The notes beneath the pieces are model-generated. The model saw only the letters and a list, made by a program, of their open reading frames with translations, was not told where the DNA came from and made no database searches. 64,000 nucleotides of DNA, taken from positions 406,001-470,000 of the forward strand of contig JAODUP010000015.1 in the NCBI GenBank assembly GCA_025642065.1. Direction: 5' to 3'. Numbering within the stretch: the stretch's first letter is position 1; each line of letters begins with the position of its first letter. Below are positions 13,786 through 26,877 of this stretch, piece by piece. A program made the translations under genes and the position numbers. Origin of the DNA: Paralvinella palmiformis. Lineage: Eukaryota > Annelida > Polychaeta > Terebellida > Alvinellidae.

Positions 13786-14052
13786 CCAAGTGTCTACAGT
13801 AGGATGGTGTATCTTTTAGGGATTCTTTTCCATCTGTCAGATACATGTTTTCAGTATTATAGATCTCTGGAAGCTTAATGGGTTGTCAGCTGACAACTAC
13901 AGAACTAAATAAAGCTGCAGACCTAGAATCATAAACTTCTGATAATCCATTTGAAGTTGATAATAAAGTATTTTAATGGTCGTTTATCATACAAAGAATA
14001 GCAAATATTTATTTATATTGGTGCTGGTATATATATTGCCTAATAAATCAAG

Positions 14053-14244
14053 GGGGGCCCTCCGTGGTCTAGTGGTAGCATGCTGGACCACAGATCACTA
14101 CCACCCGTGTTCGAATCCTGGCGTGGGCATATCTGAAGGTTGTTTCGTCTTTCACTTAGTCTCATTGCCTTTGGAAGTCGCTCGTCCAATTTAGCCTACC
14201 TTCTGCACAAAAGTGGCCGTAAAACATCGATCATCATCATCATC
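14053..14244 (+). mobile_element. tRNA-derived SINE, family A, full copy with target-site duplication
   Basis: It has box A (TGGTCTAGTGGTAGC), box B (GTTCGAATCCTGG), a body with GGGCATATCTGAAGG and GTGGCCGTAAAACATC, and an (ATC)n tail. It is flanked by a 15-nt duplication with one mismatch (14038-14052 and 14245-14259, GCCTAATAAATSAAG), which proves retroposition. An open frame crossing it is not a gene. Confidence 0.9.
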
Positions 14245-15992
14245 GCCTAATAAATGAAGATGTGATGATGGTACAATGAGTGCTAACATACTTATCAGGT
14301 GTGTTATGGGATCGGTTGTCATCAGACTTGTAACAGAGCTATAGGTACTGATGATGTATTTAGATCAGAGTATGATATAACACTGTTATCAGATCAAGGT
14401 TCAACGTATTTCTAACCAACTGGTGATCAGCTGATACTAGGTCAGGATAACTAGTTCCTGACCTTTTACAACCACATGACAGAAAGTTGTTTTGTTATCG
14501 TGTAATTACTTGATCATTGTGAGTGGAGAAGGTAGTTGACCAAATATTTTGTACACATGCAGGCCACAATCCCTGAAGCCATGTGTTTGATAGTCCATGA
14601 TTTGGTATAAATGGGTTTTTGTACTTCGTAAATGGAGGATTTAATATTTGCCAACAAATGATGACAGTGCAGAATGAGTAAACATTGAAGAATGCCTGTA
14701 AAGGTTGCTGATTTGCGGTTCTTCTAGTGAAGAAGTCAATTTTAACACAGAACATTCTGCATTTTGGAGCCCACATTTAACTTGAAATGCTGGGTTTCAC
14801 ATGGAGTAACAATCAGAGACTACCCAGAGTTGTTCCTTGTATTGGATTGTCATATAGGTTACCTCCAAAATGTTATCAGGGTATGTGATCATTTATGTGA
14901 ATTAGCTTTATATTGGCTAATTGATTTATTACTATAATCAAGTACAGGAGAAGTGATTTATCATATAGTAGATAACCTCAGTTTGACTTCTGATGATACC
15001 TTTACAAATGTCTGTTTATGTTTTAGGAAAGGGAATAATGTATCATTATACCCCTGACCTATGGTATTCTTTAAAACCGGCTCCACTTTTGCCTATTTAC
15101 ACCATATTGACTGATTACTAATTAACAGCAGTAATAATTAGATGTGGCTGGACTTTGTTCACTTTGAATGTTATTATGTCTTGATTTTGCTTGGCCACTG
15201 ACTGCTGTATTTAAATGTAGCTCATTACTATGAGATTAACCTCGACTTTGATAGGCAGTAAATTTAAGGAGATTAATTTCAGTATGACATTTAGTGATGA
15301 TTTACCACTTGTACATTTGTTAATTTCCTGAACCAATGGTTTGATAGCTAGTTTAGGATCAGTTCCGGCCCACTTTATGACATGAATGAAGACTGCTCAG
15401 TAACTGTTTTATCAAGATTCTTGTGATTTTATAAAGGAAAATCTGAAACTCTTTCAAGTATAATATCCCAAATTGAGGACACACCTGATTTTTAATTGGT
15501 CTTTACCATGTGGTAGGTGATTTCCAATGATTGAGTTGATACCTTTATTTTGTAATTCAGTCAAGAAAATTAACAAAATATTTAGAACTGATTGGAATAA
15601 TTTAAATGTTACGTTTCAGTTTAAGAAAAGTCAATTGTAACTTTTCTGGTCATTAAATCATAATAATAATAATGGTCAGACTTTTTATAATACCCTCTTT
15701 AAATTGTAAGAAGATTTCCAAGACATTTAGCAAACATCAGTGCTCATCCAGTGTAATCACAGGCTCACTATTGTTTTCATGTTATAGTCAAATATTCACA
15801 TGAATCGTTTGGTGGCTTTTCTAATTTGATTTTCTAGCCAGTTACATTAAAATGGTTGGTAGAAAAATATACAAACGTATAAAACCGTTTTGACATCATG
15901 GATTGATATAATCAAATAACAGTAGCTATGCTCATACTTTAAGGTATATTCATTTGTTTGTTGCTAACTTGTATCTATATTGGTCTTTTCAG

Positions 15993-18566
15993 GTGATGGA
16001 GGTGAAGATGAAAATGGCAACCCCCAAGCAGCTGGTTATGAAAGTTCTGGTTATGGAAGACAACAGTCCAAGTTTCCTAGTAATCCAGCACAGTTGACAG
16101 AGTTCATTCCAGGTGATAAAGACAATGGGGAAGAAGCCATGTCCTCATCTGGAGCTTCCCAACAAACCAAAAAATCACGAAAACGCAAGGATCAAGGGAT
16201 AAAGGCTGAAAGTATTCCAGGATATGTGGGTGATAAGCCATTAGATGAGGTGCTGTGTTTTATAGATGGTCGCATTAACCATGTACCTGGAAGCAGTTCC
16301 CACAAGACAGCACAACACCCCAGTGCAGTCAACAGCAATCGTACAGACCACTCTAAAGCATCAGTAGCAATGGCTACCCAGAACAGTGTCAGCACTATAC
16401 ATGGTCAGCAGGATCAATGGTCACATGGTACTCAGACAAAGACTGAGACCAAAACAAAACGAAAGAAAAAGAATAAGAGTGGAACAGGGATTGGCACCAA
16501 GTCATCACTAGAAATGGAGGAAAACACTTCCCATGGCAGTGAAGGAGAGTGTGATGGAGTTAAAGAGAAGGGTGCTGAAGATAGTACCAGCTCTGACCTC
16601 CTCGAAGGCGGTACATCTGTTTCATCAACAAAAGCATCATCACTTACGGGTGAGGAAGCTGCAATCAGTCCTGATAACCCTTTTGATTCGACAGATGAAA
16701 GCTATATATTTACAGATATGCCTGTCATTCAGAAAGAAGAACAGTTCACAGTAGTAAACAAAAGCAAAAAGAAGAAGAAAAACTTCCTGTCGTCCAGGGA
16801 CTTGCCTCCAAGAGATGTTACTAACGTTCATAAAGAGGAGGTGTCTTCATGGAAGAGAAGCCGTCCACAGACCCGTTCCTTCACCCCACCTCCAAGCACA
16901 TCAACTTCCTCCAAGCAAGAAAGATCTAGTGAACGTGCCCTTAGTCCTTCATCGTTTCCAGTTCTGGGCAACCCACGTGAGGCAAGACGTAACTCAACAG
17001 GAAATCTGGCCGAGTTAGAGAGGAGCTATGACAGTGACCATGAGTCTGTCAAGTCCGTGCCACCAAGTGCATTAGCTGATGGCAACAAGTCAGGGATGGA
17101 CATTTTGCCACCTAGCTATAAGCCTCCACCTGTTTCTTATGCAACAATAGCTGCTGGCAAACGCAGCCTTTTACAAAACAGCGGTGCCTCGATTCAAGAT
17201 GGAGACAAGCCGCCTCCTGATAGCAACAAACTTACTGATAAGCCAGCAAAGAGTATTAATTCTGTCATAAGCCAGACAGAACCTGAACACTCTGAGATAC
17301 AGCTCGCTGCCATTGCTGAGCAGCCGAAGAGTGCCTGTGGTGACAGCAGGCCATCATCAGCCTCTCATTCTATCTGTGCCAAAGTGAAGCTTTCACAATC
17401 AATTGATACAGCACAGTCCACCCCAAACTCTACCACGTCCAGTGATAGTGCTGTAACAGCTTGTGTCAGTAGTGCTAATGTGTGTTGTTCATCAGTTGTA
17501 TCTGAAACTGCTAGCAGTGTTGACAGTACAACAGAATGCCATGGGGAGGTCGGTGATCAAGGTACAGAACACAGTGGGGTGGAGTCCACATCTAAGGATG
17601 TTGAACTGAATGTGAACAATGCTGTGGATTTCCCTGCCTTACCACAAATAAATACAGTGACACAATTAGGTCAGGTTTCTGGCAAAGAATCCACTTGTTC
17701 CACAACCACTTTATCATCACAAATGCAACAGGCTGTTATTATACCATCTTGCAAAATGAACCTAACTAAGTCAGCTAGTACCACTGGTGTTGAACCAAAA
17801 AGTGTAGCAAGTAAGCCTCCCACTGTTCCCATTAGAAACACATCATTAAAATCAAAAAGTAAATCTTCGACAAAATCAGTCATCTTCATGGATGGGAGAA
17901 TGGATGAACAGCCAATAAATTTGGATATATCTTTTGGCTTTGAACCTGGTTTTGACAATAGCATTGTTTTACCAGTTAGGATAGATAGTGGCAGTACATG
18001 TAGTAGCGACAGTGGTAGGGACACAGACAGCGATAGTGCCACCATTCATCTGATGTTGAACAAGGACAACGACCATAGCATAGCTGAAAGCATCTCACTC
18101 AGTGTGCAGCATGGGTCAGTTGCTGATGTGGCAACTGTTGTGACAACAACCAGCAGCGGAAGTGATAATAATGTTCAGCATTTGGACATCCGTAGCAAAC
18201 TGCAGAAAATGCGTCGTCATGGCCAGCTGGTGTTTATTGGCCCAGAGCAGCCAGATATCAACGTTTCCACCTCCAATGAAACGTGTCACGTCAAATTGGG
18301 TGGAACGCCCAATGGAATCATTTCTCCACTAGCTCAGTGCATTCAGCCATCATTATCGAACAGCACTGTAGTAACTGAAAACCATATCATTTTAGGAGAC
18401 ACCAATAAACCTCATGAAGATACACATGCTGAAATGAGAACTGTAGCATTGAGTGAAACCAAAGACAAGTCAAAGAATTGTGTATTTTCTTATGATCGGG
18501 CAAATGATCCAAACTTCCAGTCTGGTAGTTTTAATCATGAAGCTGGAGTGGCATTTCTGTACACAG
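15993..18566 (+). CDS. Gene 1, large internal exon (unrecognised, Ser/Thr-rich disordered protein)
   Basis: The acceptor TGGTCTTTTCAG precedes it. It is 2574 nt, phase 1 at both ends, ending at ACACAG|GTTAGT. It adds 857 whole codons. The protein is dominated by Ser, Thr, Lys, Asp and Glu and has no clear globular domain or membrane segment. Islands that look conserved, numbered from the exon start, are: a basic KKSRKRKDQ block near 50 followed by a hydrophobic KPLDEVLCFIDG helix (about 80-91); two Lys-rich blocks (about 155-165 and 258-264), the second after SYIFTDMPVIQKEEQFTVV; PPPVSYATIAAGKR near 380; VDFPALP near 545; FMDGRMDEQPINLDISFGFEP near 635; and KLQKMRRHGQLVFIGPEQPD near 735. This pattern suggests a scaffold or nucleic-acid-associated protein with short binding motifs, but I do not recognise the family. 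Shadow frames on both strands here are not genes. Confidence 0.93.
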
Positions 18567-19354
18567 GTTAGTTGTCATTAGTATGTTTCAGGATTATTCA
18601 GCATTGTAGTCTTCTTACAGTTTCCCAGACACAGAATTGATGATGACTTTGATGGTCAGATTGATTGTGATTGATAACCGAATGGGAAGAGCTCGTTTTT
18701 AGAGAAAAGTTTTCCATACATCTTGATCTGCTGGATGAAAAATATAAAACTGCCCTTGTTTGATCTTTATTCAGTATTAAATATTCCCATTTAAATAGCC
18801 ACAGTAAAAAGAGATTATGATTAGAAAAGTGATCTGTGTTTGGCAAGCAGATGAACCTTTAGCTACCATTTAAAAATGCCTAGACGTGTGTTACATATCC
18901 TGGCATTTTGTTGCAGTTTATGAGACAGTCTACATTCAAATACTCAATGGTATAAGAAAGATAAGTGAATTGACTGAATAAACAAACTAAATTTTAGCTG
19001 ATTATATTAGAGAAATAAAAGTGAAAACATTTAGTGTTTCCTCTATCTGCTGAGCAATAAACCTTATATTGAATTTATTTCATCTAAATTATTGAAAAGG
19101 AACAGATGTTTTTCCAGAATAGCAAATGTTTACCTTTTTAAATGTCAGAATTGTGCTTTTGAGATGATAATTTTTTTTAGAAATGGCCAGTGCAGAGCAT
19201 TTAATTAGTCTGTTATTGATAAGAAATCTAAATAAACTCATGCTGTGTGCTGATTTATATATAAATGAATGCTACATGTATACATTGATATAGGTGAGCA
19301 CACATGCATGACATTAATTTCTTTGTAAATAAATTGTTGTCTGTTCCATTTCAG

Positions 19355-19390
19355 AATGGCAAAAACTTGATAACTCTGCAGTTAAGTATG
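19355..19390 (+). CDS. Gene 1, 36-nt microexon
   Basis: It is bounded by CCATTTCAG and GTGAGT. It is phase 1 at both ends, so it can be skipped without breaking the frame. Joined to its neighbours it reads E-WQKLDNSAVKY-D, continuing the AGVAFLYT helix at the end of the large exon. The fit of splice sites and phase on both sides supports it strongly despite its length. Confidence 0.85.
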
Positions 19391-19708
19391 GTGAGTAATA
19401 TTAGTTTTAATGATGGTGAATGTTGTCAGCACTGCTTCTCACAAGATTGTTTATGTGATCTATGTATAGAAATAGTATTTAAAAATAGAATGCTTTATTG
19501 GAATTGAGTACAGAATTATCTATAGTAACACTTTCTAGATTGAGGCTAACTATTTTAGTCATTACATTTATAAAGGAGAGTTAACCATTGATTAAAGGCT
19601 AGTTTGTTAAATAGTTTAGGATATTATTAACTGAAAATTTTAAATTATATACACTATATATTAAATTATCTTTTGCTGTTCAATAACCTTTCTTTTTGTT
19701 CTGTCCAG

Positions 19709-19734
19709 ATCCAAGCGATTCCATAGCCTGTTAG
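19709..19734 (+). CDS. Gene 1, last coding exon
   Basis: After a TTCTGTCCAG acceptor the frame reads D-PSDSIAC and stops at TAG 19732-19734. With the upstream exons the part of gene 1 in this window encodes about 1,208 residues. The short acidic C-terminus follows the VAFLYT-EWQKL segment. Confidence 0.82.
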
Positions 19735-22700
19735 ATGACACTCATCACCTGCATATTGACAGCTGCAAACTGACCTGAAGGTTTTACTTATCTGTGACAT
19801 TGTGTCCTCAGATCCAGCTAGAGTTTTCTAACATAACTGGTTATTAGCTGTTTGAACCTGGAACACTTAGTTTCGTTTTTGTTTCTGTTTGATTGTCAAG
19901 TAGTTTTCATGCATTTCATTTTGTTTGGATCAAGTGAGATTCAGGATTGATTGGAATTATTTATTGGAGCTAATCCATAATGCTTCATCATAGACTGCAC
20001 ACAAGAGAGCATCATATGATCATATGTCGGCAGAGAGCCAGTCAGTTGGTCAGTCGGTCAGTCAGTCAGTTCATTGACACAGCTTACATATTGTGTCCAG
20101 TTGTGGTTTTGGATTATGACTTTGCTCAAGATTCATGAGTCATGTTTCTGAAATGATGCTTATCTTGCCTCATCTTACATGTAGGCTCTTTGTGTCATTT
20201 TTGGTTTTTCCCAACAGGATGCTGTCCCATCATAATGTTAGTGCTAGCTTAAATGAGCATGGTGTGCTAATCATCTGTTAGTTGGTATCAATCATTGGTT
20301 ATTCTGTATATAATGTTGTATTGACCTGTGTTCTTGTTCATGTCCTTGTTACTGTAACACTAGTCTAGGACTGTTTGGGATTAATATAAGCATCAGTGTA
20401 GAGAGCCAGGCTGTGTCTGTGTAAAATTAACTGATCGAGTTTCTATTATATATTTAAAAACTGATTCCTGCACACGGTGTCAAATCACTGGTATAGGCTG
20501 GTTCTCATAAATGTTACAAAGGAAGCTTGAAAATCACTTCAATGAATGGGTGAGTGAACCATAAAGTGAAGAGACTAAGAATGATGGAAGATGTATGGTG
20601 GCATTAAAAATATGAAATGTGACGTATTACATACTGTGACAATGATATGACAAATACGTTTTATTTATAAATTGCCTTGAAAATGTGTGAAGAACTTTTT
20701 TTATGATTTGTTTTAAAGGATTATCATTGTCAGCATCATACAATTTTTTACATTTTACAAAGTTCGTAGTAATGAGGCATTTCTGTTTGCTATGCCTGAG
20801 ATGTATTCAGAAGTGCAAACATTCTAAAGTTCACTGCAACATATGTTTGTGGCAGTGATGTTGTCATCTTTCATGAACACAAATGTGGGGGTTTGCCTCA
20901 ATAACCAAAATAGTCACTGGTAATGGTCGATCACATGATACAATGCTTTATTGTCAGGCTTTTTGTGAATTTTATTTAAATGACTATTAACATGTTCAGA
21001 AAAATAGTGTCACCTCTATCATGATTTGAGTTTTGTTTTACTTATGCCAGATGTTTCCAAAGAATTACTGAGTTAGGCATGCCCAAAAAGTTCCTGGTGG
21101 AAGTTTGCCTACTGAATGCACCCCATAGGTCACTAAACAGTAATCACGAAACAAGCATAAAGTATCTGCAGGGTTGAAGTACATCACTTGATTGTGCTTG
21201 TTTTATGAAGAGTGGGCACATTTTTAAGTGAAATCCCAGCCTAATATTGTGAGCTATTTGCAAGCCATGCTTTGTAGCTTGTGGAAGCAATGTGTACCTG
21301 ACGTGTGTTGTCTGTAATCAGTTAAAGCAAACTGTATTGTCAATCTCTGGTTGAATGTAGCCTCCAAATGTTCCATGTGCAGTTTGTGCATTGTTATCAC
21401 CATATCCACGTTAATATTTATTTATTGAATTTTTTTTTTGTTTGGCATTAGTTTGTTATGGGGATGCACTGTATGGTCCCATGGTTGTTTGATGATCATC
21501 ATCTGGTTTTGAAGTGTTGTGTGAGTCCTGGCAGTTCTATTACTGCTTCTAGCTCCATATGTACAGGTTCTCACAAGCATTGAATGTGTATTGGTGCCAT
21601 CTAGTAAACAGTATTAGCCATTACAACCCCAATGTCTGAAAAGATGTCTGTATGGCAGAGGCTTCATAAGTTCTCATCAGTTTTTCTCATTTGTGGTGGG
21701 AATGTTCAGATGAGTGTTTCATTTCCACCGTTAACAGCATTAGCATGGCACACATTTGGATGTGTGGCATGCCGTGACATGAGGGTGAGGTGAACAGTTT
21801 GTGACGCGTTGGGCTTGTTCCAGTTCAGAGGCTGCTGGAGTGCTGTTAGTCTGCTTTTTTCACTTTTTTTCTGTCTGGTGTTTGTGAAAATGGCCGTACT
21901 GGAACGAGGTTGTGTTTCAAAGCATGTCACCAGCAACAGCCATTTTGCCTGAAGTCTTTCACAATGACCTTCATGTTCTATGATAATCCAATGGTATATT
22001 TTCATATGTTTTGCTATGATCAACTGTTTGCGTGCATTTCCCACACCGCATCCTTTGTGATCATTTCTGTAAATAAGAGTAAGCAGGTAGCTCGTGATAA
22101 GAAGTGATGCCTGTAGATGCTGCTACTTTGCTGTGTTGTGTAATGTTGTCAGGATAATTAGTTGTAAATACATCCAGCACCGGAACAGTTATCATGAATA
22201 TCGTCAGTTCTTGTTTTAGTAAAATGTCTGTGTTTGTTACAATGTTATATTTTCTTGGTTCTGTCATTGCTGCATTGTTGTTGCCATGTTGGTTAATTGC
22301 TTAAGTTATATTATTATTTTATATATATATATATGTATATGTATATATGGTAGTTCAGGATTGTTTGTATTAGGCTCTAGCTATCCTGGCAAGCCTTTCT
22401 GTCCAGTTATCTCATATTTGTAGGCTGAAATGATAACCAAGTAATGTATATGGGTTAGCTTCAGGCAATGAAGTTCTGCTAAACTTGAATTTTAGCAGAA
22501 CAGACATTATATTTTCACTTATGATAAAATTTGCTTAGAAGTATTTCGGTTGTAATGCGAGTGAAGATGTTCCTGTGTGATATAATTAATTTTTGTCGAG
22601 TCGTGAATGGTACCATCTTAAGCTCAGCTATACAGACAGTGTACACATATACATCTACATGGACACACACCGACCCATTCATATGCACACAACTTTACTT

Positions 22701-23300
22701 ACACAATATTTAATGATTATCACGTGTTAAATTGTGAAAATGTAAATAAGTTGCATAAATGTATTGTATATTGTCTAGCTATGTGCTATGGTATGAATGA
22801 AGAACTGCATTATTAAATATGGAATGTAAGTTATACATTATGTGGAGGAATGTTTATTATATATTTGATAACTTGATGCACAGTCTGGTCACATGTCTGC
22901 TGGAAATTGTATTAATATGTATTAAGTGAAAATTAGCATTTTATATATTCGATGATTCCATGCTCTTGCTTGCTTTTTAATATTGTTAACCGAGAAGTAT
23001 TTTGTCCTGCTTATTACATAGGAAAATTACTGTACTTCTGAAATTGCAGTTGTTATTGCCATCAAATCCAGATATATATCTTCAGTTTCTGAACCATTAA
23101 TTGCTGAGACTTTGGAGAAGATATTCAGACAATCTGTAGGTTGTTATTATTTCCATTAATATTTTTTTTTCTCTAAGGTTTTTGAATTACAATTAGAATA
23201 AGGTGTGGATATTTAAAATTCGGCCGAATTTGATCATTTCAGTGCTGTATGTATGTAAGTGATATGTTTACACTGTATGATTTGCTTCGGATGGCGACCT
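19735..23300 (+). other. Probable long 3' UTR and downstream sequence of gene 1
   Basis: There is no coding evidence. The sequence is T/G-rich and CpG-poor like the rest of gene 1. The poly(A) site is not certain: no AATAAA was noticed close to the stop, and an ATTAAA lies near 22812. An (AT)n tract sits at 22321-22348. A 112-residue minus-strand frame (21706-22044) lacks recognisable features. Confidence 0.4.
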
Positions 23301-25800
23301 TGGTTTAGTTCTGTAGTAATGTCTTTTTCAACTTTGTTGCGCTTGCCCATTCGTATGTGACGAGAAGTCATTTTAATTTAAGTTGCATCTGTATGTGTTC
23401 AAGTATGGATGCCTACATCTGCTTGTATATAGGTTTAGATCGGTAAATCGTGCTGGGTGGTGTGCTGATGATTGTTGTAAATAGCTTTGTTAAAGAATTT
23501 CACACACAGGCGTTTGCTTGTTACTTCCGTGGTTACCTGCCTGCATGGGGAGCGTTCGTGAGCCATAGTGTTGCATACTGCAACCTGTTGCCGCGCTAGT
23601 TGCACATATTACGATGTCGACGTTGTTTATCACACTATCTCAGCAAAGTTAGAACAGTGTGGCACACTGGTAAGTACAGCTATTGCCCGTTTCCTTTGTA
23701 TGGCCTCTACTGCCTTCTGGTCTGGCAGAAATAGGAATTAATCACTTGCTCAGTTCGGTTTCATAATCGAGTGTCGGCATCGAAATACTTGATGACTTGT
23801 TGTTTGTGTGGTAATGTGCGGAACGCATGATGTGTGCTAGTGGTGTACACGATGAAACATCCCGTCTTTATATACGATGCGGTGACAGTTAGTCGTTGGT
23901 GTATTCGATCTTTGTGTGTGTGGTGAATCCCATATTTTACAGCATTTTCACATGTTATTTTTTTAATATGTCTTACAATCCGGTTTTCTCCGTTGATAAG
24001 GCTCCAGGGACGGGCGCGTTGAATGTTGACAATTTCTGATGATGAATTTCGTCGTTATTCTGTTTCTCGTTGTTCACACTGTTATCGATTGATTTATGCA
24101 AATAGTAATTCAGTTTGTTTTCGAAAGTGTTGTATTGTTGTTATTCGTCCGTCTGTTCAAGCGTTTGATTTGGTTTTATGTATGGCATTCACACTGCAGA
24201 GAGGAGTCGTTTCACAACTGTGTGTGTGAGTGTGTGTGTGTTTACACTATCATGAATACGCAATATCTCGATGATAAGTAGCCCGGTCGGTACTTTCGCC
24301 ATCAGCCCTTATTCGGTTGGAGAAAGTTTCGCTGGCAGTCGTATTTCATATTATAGAAAACGTTGAGGTCATTGATCCATATAGGATGTTTCTCTTCGGA
24401 TGGCTGAGAATTGGTCGTCCTTTTCTCTCCGTCATCCCGCTTACTACCAGGATATATAGGGCCGAAATCCGCTGCCTAGTTCTAGTTTTAGTTCGTTATC
24501 GCATTTGGGGGTTGGTTTGGTCGAAGCTCGTGAATGGTAAACGTCATTCCATCGTTTTATTGATACCGGGTTAACTCCTCAACAATTGTACCCAACGAGG
24601 ATCCAGCGTAATTGCTCAATCACGTTTCGTGTCGTCGTCGTCTTAGCGACTGGTTTTTAGGTAATAAATCGTCTCCAGGAGCTTTCCTTTCGTGAATGGT
24701 TAGCGTACCCGAGTAGGCTTCCCGTTGTATATAGATCAGTTGGCTCCGCTCGTTGTGGGCTCTGTTCTCGTATTGGACCAGTCTCGTTTATGGTCGAGTG
24801 ATCTTCGCCGACGACGGTCGGCTTCTGTAGAGAATGGGCATATAGAGCACGAATATATTTTTATTTTGTTGAGCCTGGCACAGGATATGGTCGTCCAGCG
24901 GGAGTCGGGCTGGGTAGGGTGGAGTGGGGTAGCCTTTAACTGGACGATTGTAGAAATATCATCCATGTCCTTTCTAAGTGATCGACATAGGCCGCTACTT
25001 CTGTTGTTTCTGGCCACCAACGTTCGATTAAGACCTCTCGATTATATTATGATGATATCGTTATTATTACGACCGATTACACACACACAAGACGTCCTGC
25101 GTTGTGAACCTGTTGGAGTAGATAGCTTTAATATGATTGCCGGACAGCAGGTCAGTGCCGTTGTTGGCTAGCCACGCTTTTACTGTTCACTAATGACCAG
25201 CGAATCGGTTTTGTTAAGCTTGACCGCTTCGTGTTGCTCATGTTTTGTCCACAGATACGCGTTAAGGAACACTGTTGTATTGTATATGCATCTGAGCCGC
25301 GTGTCCGCTCAGCGTATTCACAACGGTTTACAACAAAGCCTAGTGAAATAAATGCCGAAAACGTGTAATTGGCTGGTGGTTAGAAATAAAACTGGTGCAG
25401 ATAAGTACCACGAGTCTGGTGTTGTTGTGATTTTGATGTGGTTGTGTCTGTATGCGTGATGTTGAGATGTGCTAACAAGTGCTGGCTTTTCGAATAAAAA
25501 TGCTAACCAGCAGTCCTCGTGTATGTTTGAATTCACCATTTGGAACTAATATTGTATTAGTTCTGTGTGTTGTTCTTCGTGCTGGGTTACAGCTGAGTGA
25601 TGTTCTATCTATCACTACTTCTCATTAATAATTTTAGAACTCGCTCGACGCATTAAACATTGCCGTGTGCACCAGTAGTAGCCTCAAAATAACGATGTGG
25701 GTACGCGTGCTAACAAACTTGCACATGTACATGTGTCGCCATTATCATATATCCGACGAAAATTGTTAACTGACATGAACAAAAACTAACTGCTCATCTG
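23300..25800. other. CpG-normal intergenic region, no supported gene
   Basis: CpG becomes common here after a CpG-poor 23 kb, for example GACGGGCGCG near 24010 and CGCCGACGACGG near 24807. The longest open frame, 24725-25171 on the plus strand (148 codons), has a coding-like length but a composition that does not suggest a folded protein. It contains a good donor-like CAGCAG|GTCAGT at about 25148-25156. It may be a promoter or noncoding first exon region for a gene to the right. No ATG could be tied to a downstream exon. Confidence 0.3.
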
Positions 25801-26877
25801 GTTTCAAGTAGATTGTAATACGATATGTTTACTCGTTGATTGAGGTATGTATAATAAAGTCATTGTTGCTTTTCTGTAATGATATTTCTTTGCAATCTGC
25901 GTATTGGTGGACACAGACATTATTGGCTGGATGACGGGTATATTGGGCTGAAATTGAATTGATATTAAGAACGGTTGCTTTCCTGAAATGTGAGTAGGTT
26001 ATTATAAAGGAGAAAGTACTCGAATATTACATGTGCACATACACAAAGTAAACTGGATATTGATACTTATTTGTTTACATCGCACTGTTAGTCGCCAGTG
26101 CTATTAGCTACTGTCCAACTTTCTATATATACTTAATATAAAATGATATAACAGTAAAGTGTAGACAGTAGATGCTTCTCGGCTAATACAAACATCAATA
26201 TTGCTGTTATCGCCTAAATAAGTACTAAATTATCACTGGAATATCCGCAATTCCACGAAAGAATGTGAAATGAATAGCTGTCCTTGTGCATTGGAAACAT
26301 TAAAGTCGCCTCTTATTTTTATGATGACCATAACTCCTAACAACCTTAAGACAGTTTCGATGACCAAAGCTATAAATAAAATAATAGATAGAAATCAGAC
26401 CGTCGCCCAAAATATTATTAATTTAGAGAATGATATGGCTTATAGTTTTAATCCCCCTTCATAGTTCATTCCATTAGGTGGTGTCCCTGCGCGTATATCC
26501 CAGTGATCCAGGGAACTCTGCCAGCAGGAGCTTTGGCTTCTGTTAGGGACACCCAACCTGGACTGGTCAGTGGATAGAGGTTCGACTGATATGGACTAAG
26601 AGAGGTAACTCAAACATAAACCTCGAGTACTGAAGACAGAGGTATTGGGCTGTACAGCACACTCTAATAGACCACAATACCATACATCAATATAACTATT
26701 AAGCGAACCAAACAAATAAGTTTTAACGTCTTCGGTGAAAAGATTATTAATATACATAATGGTGTTTTTTTCACAGCAATTTATCACAGGATTGGTTACC
26801 CAAATAATCCCGTATGTTCATGATGAATATATCTGACCCTCCTACGGGATGATATAAACATTTACTGAAACGATTAT

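Larger units (their letters stand above)
3901..15992 (+). other. 12.1-kb GC-AG intron of gene 1
   Basis: It runs from the GCAAGT donor at 3901 to the TCTTTTCAG acceptor ending at 15992. It is AT-rich and CpG-poor, with no supported exon inside. It contains a 15-bp hairpin near 7135-7180, short GT arrays (8866, 9583, 13109), G-runs (4449, 4813, 9201), a degenerate CCTGGAAAGTCC repeat (12.7-12.95 kb) and two SINEs (13.57 and 14.05 kb). Short open frames in it show no domain features. Confidence 0.6.

Noticed and set aside
14053..14244. Possible tRNA gene
   Set aside because: Box A and B are present, but target duplications and a SINE body and tail show it is a retroposon; the same holds for the other family A copies.
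16192..18045. Minus-strand and out-of-frame open frames of 63-124 codons
   Set aside because: Shadows of the large gene 1 exon, whose frame is open for 857 codons and fits splice sites at both ends.
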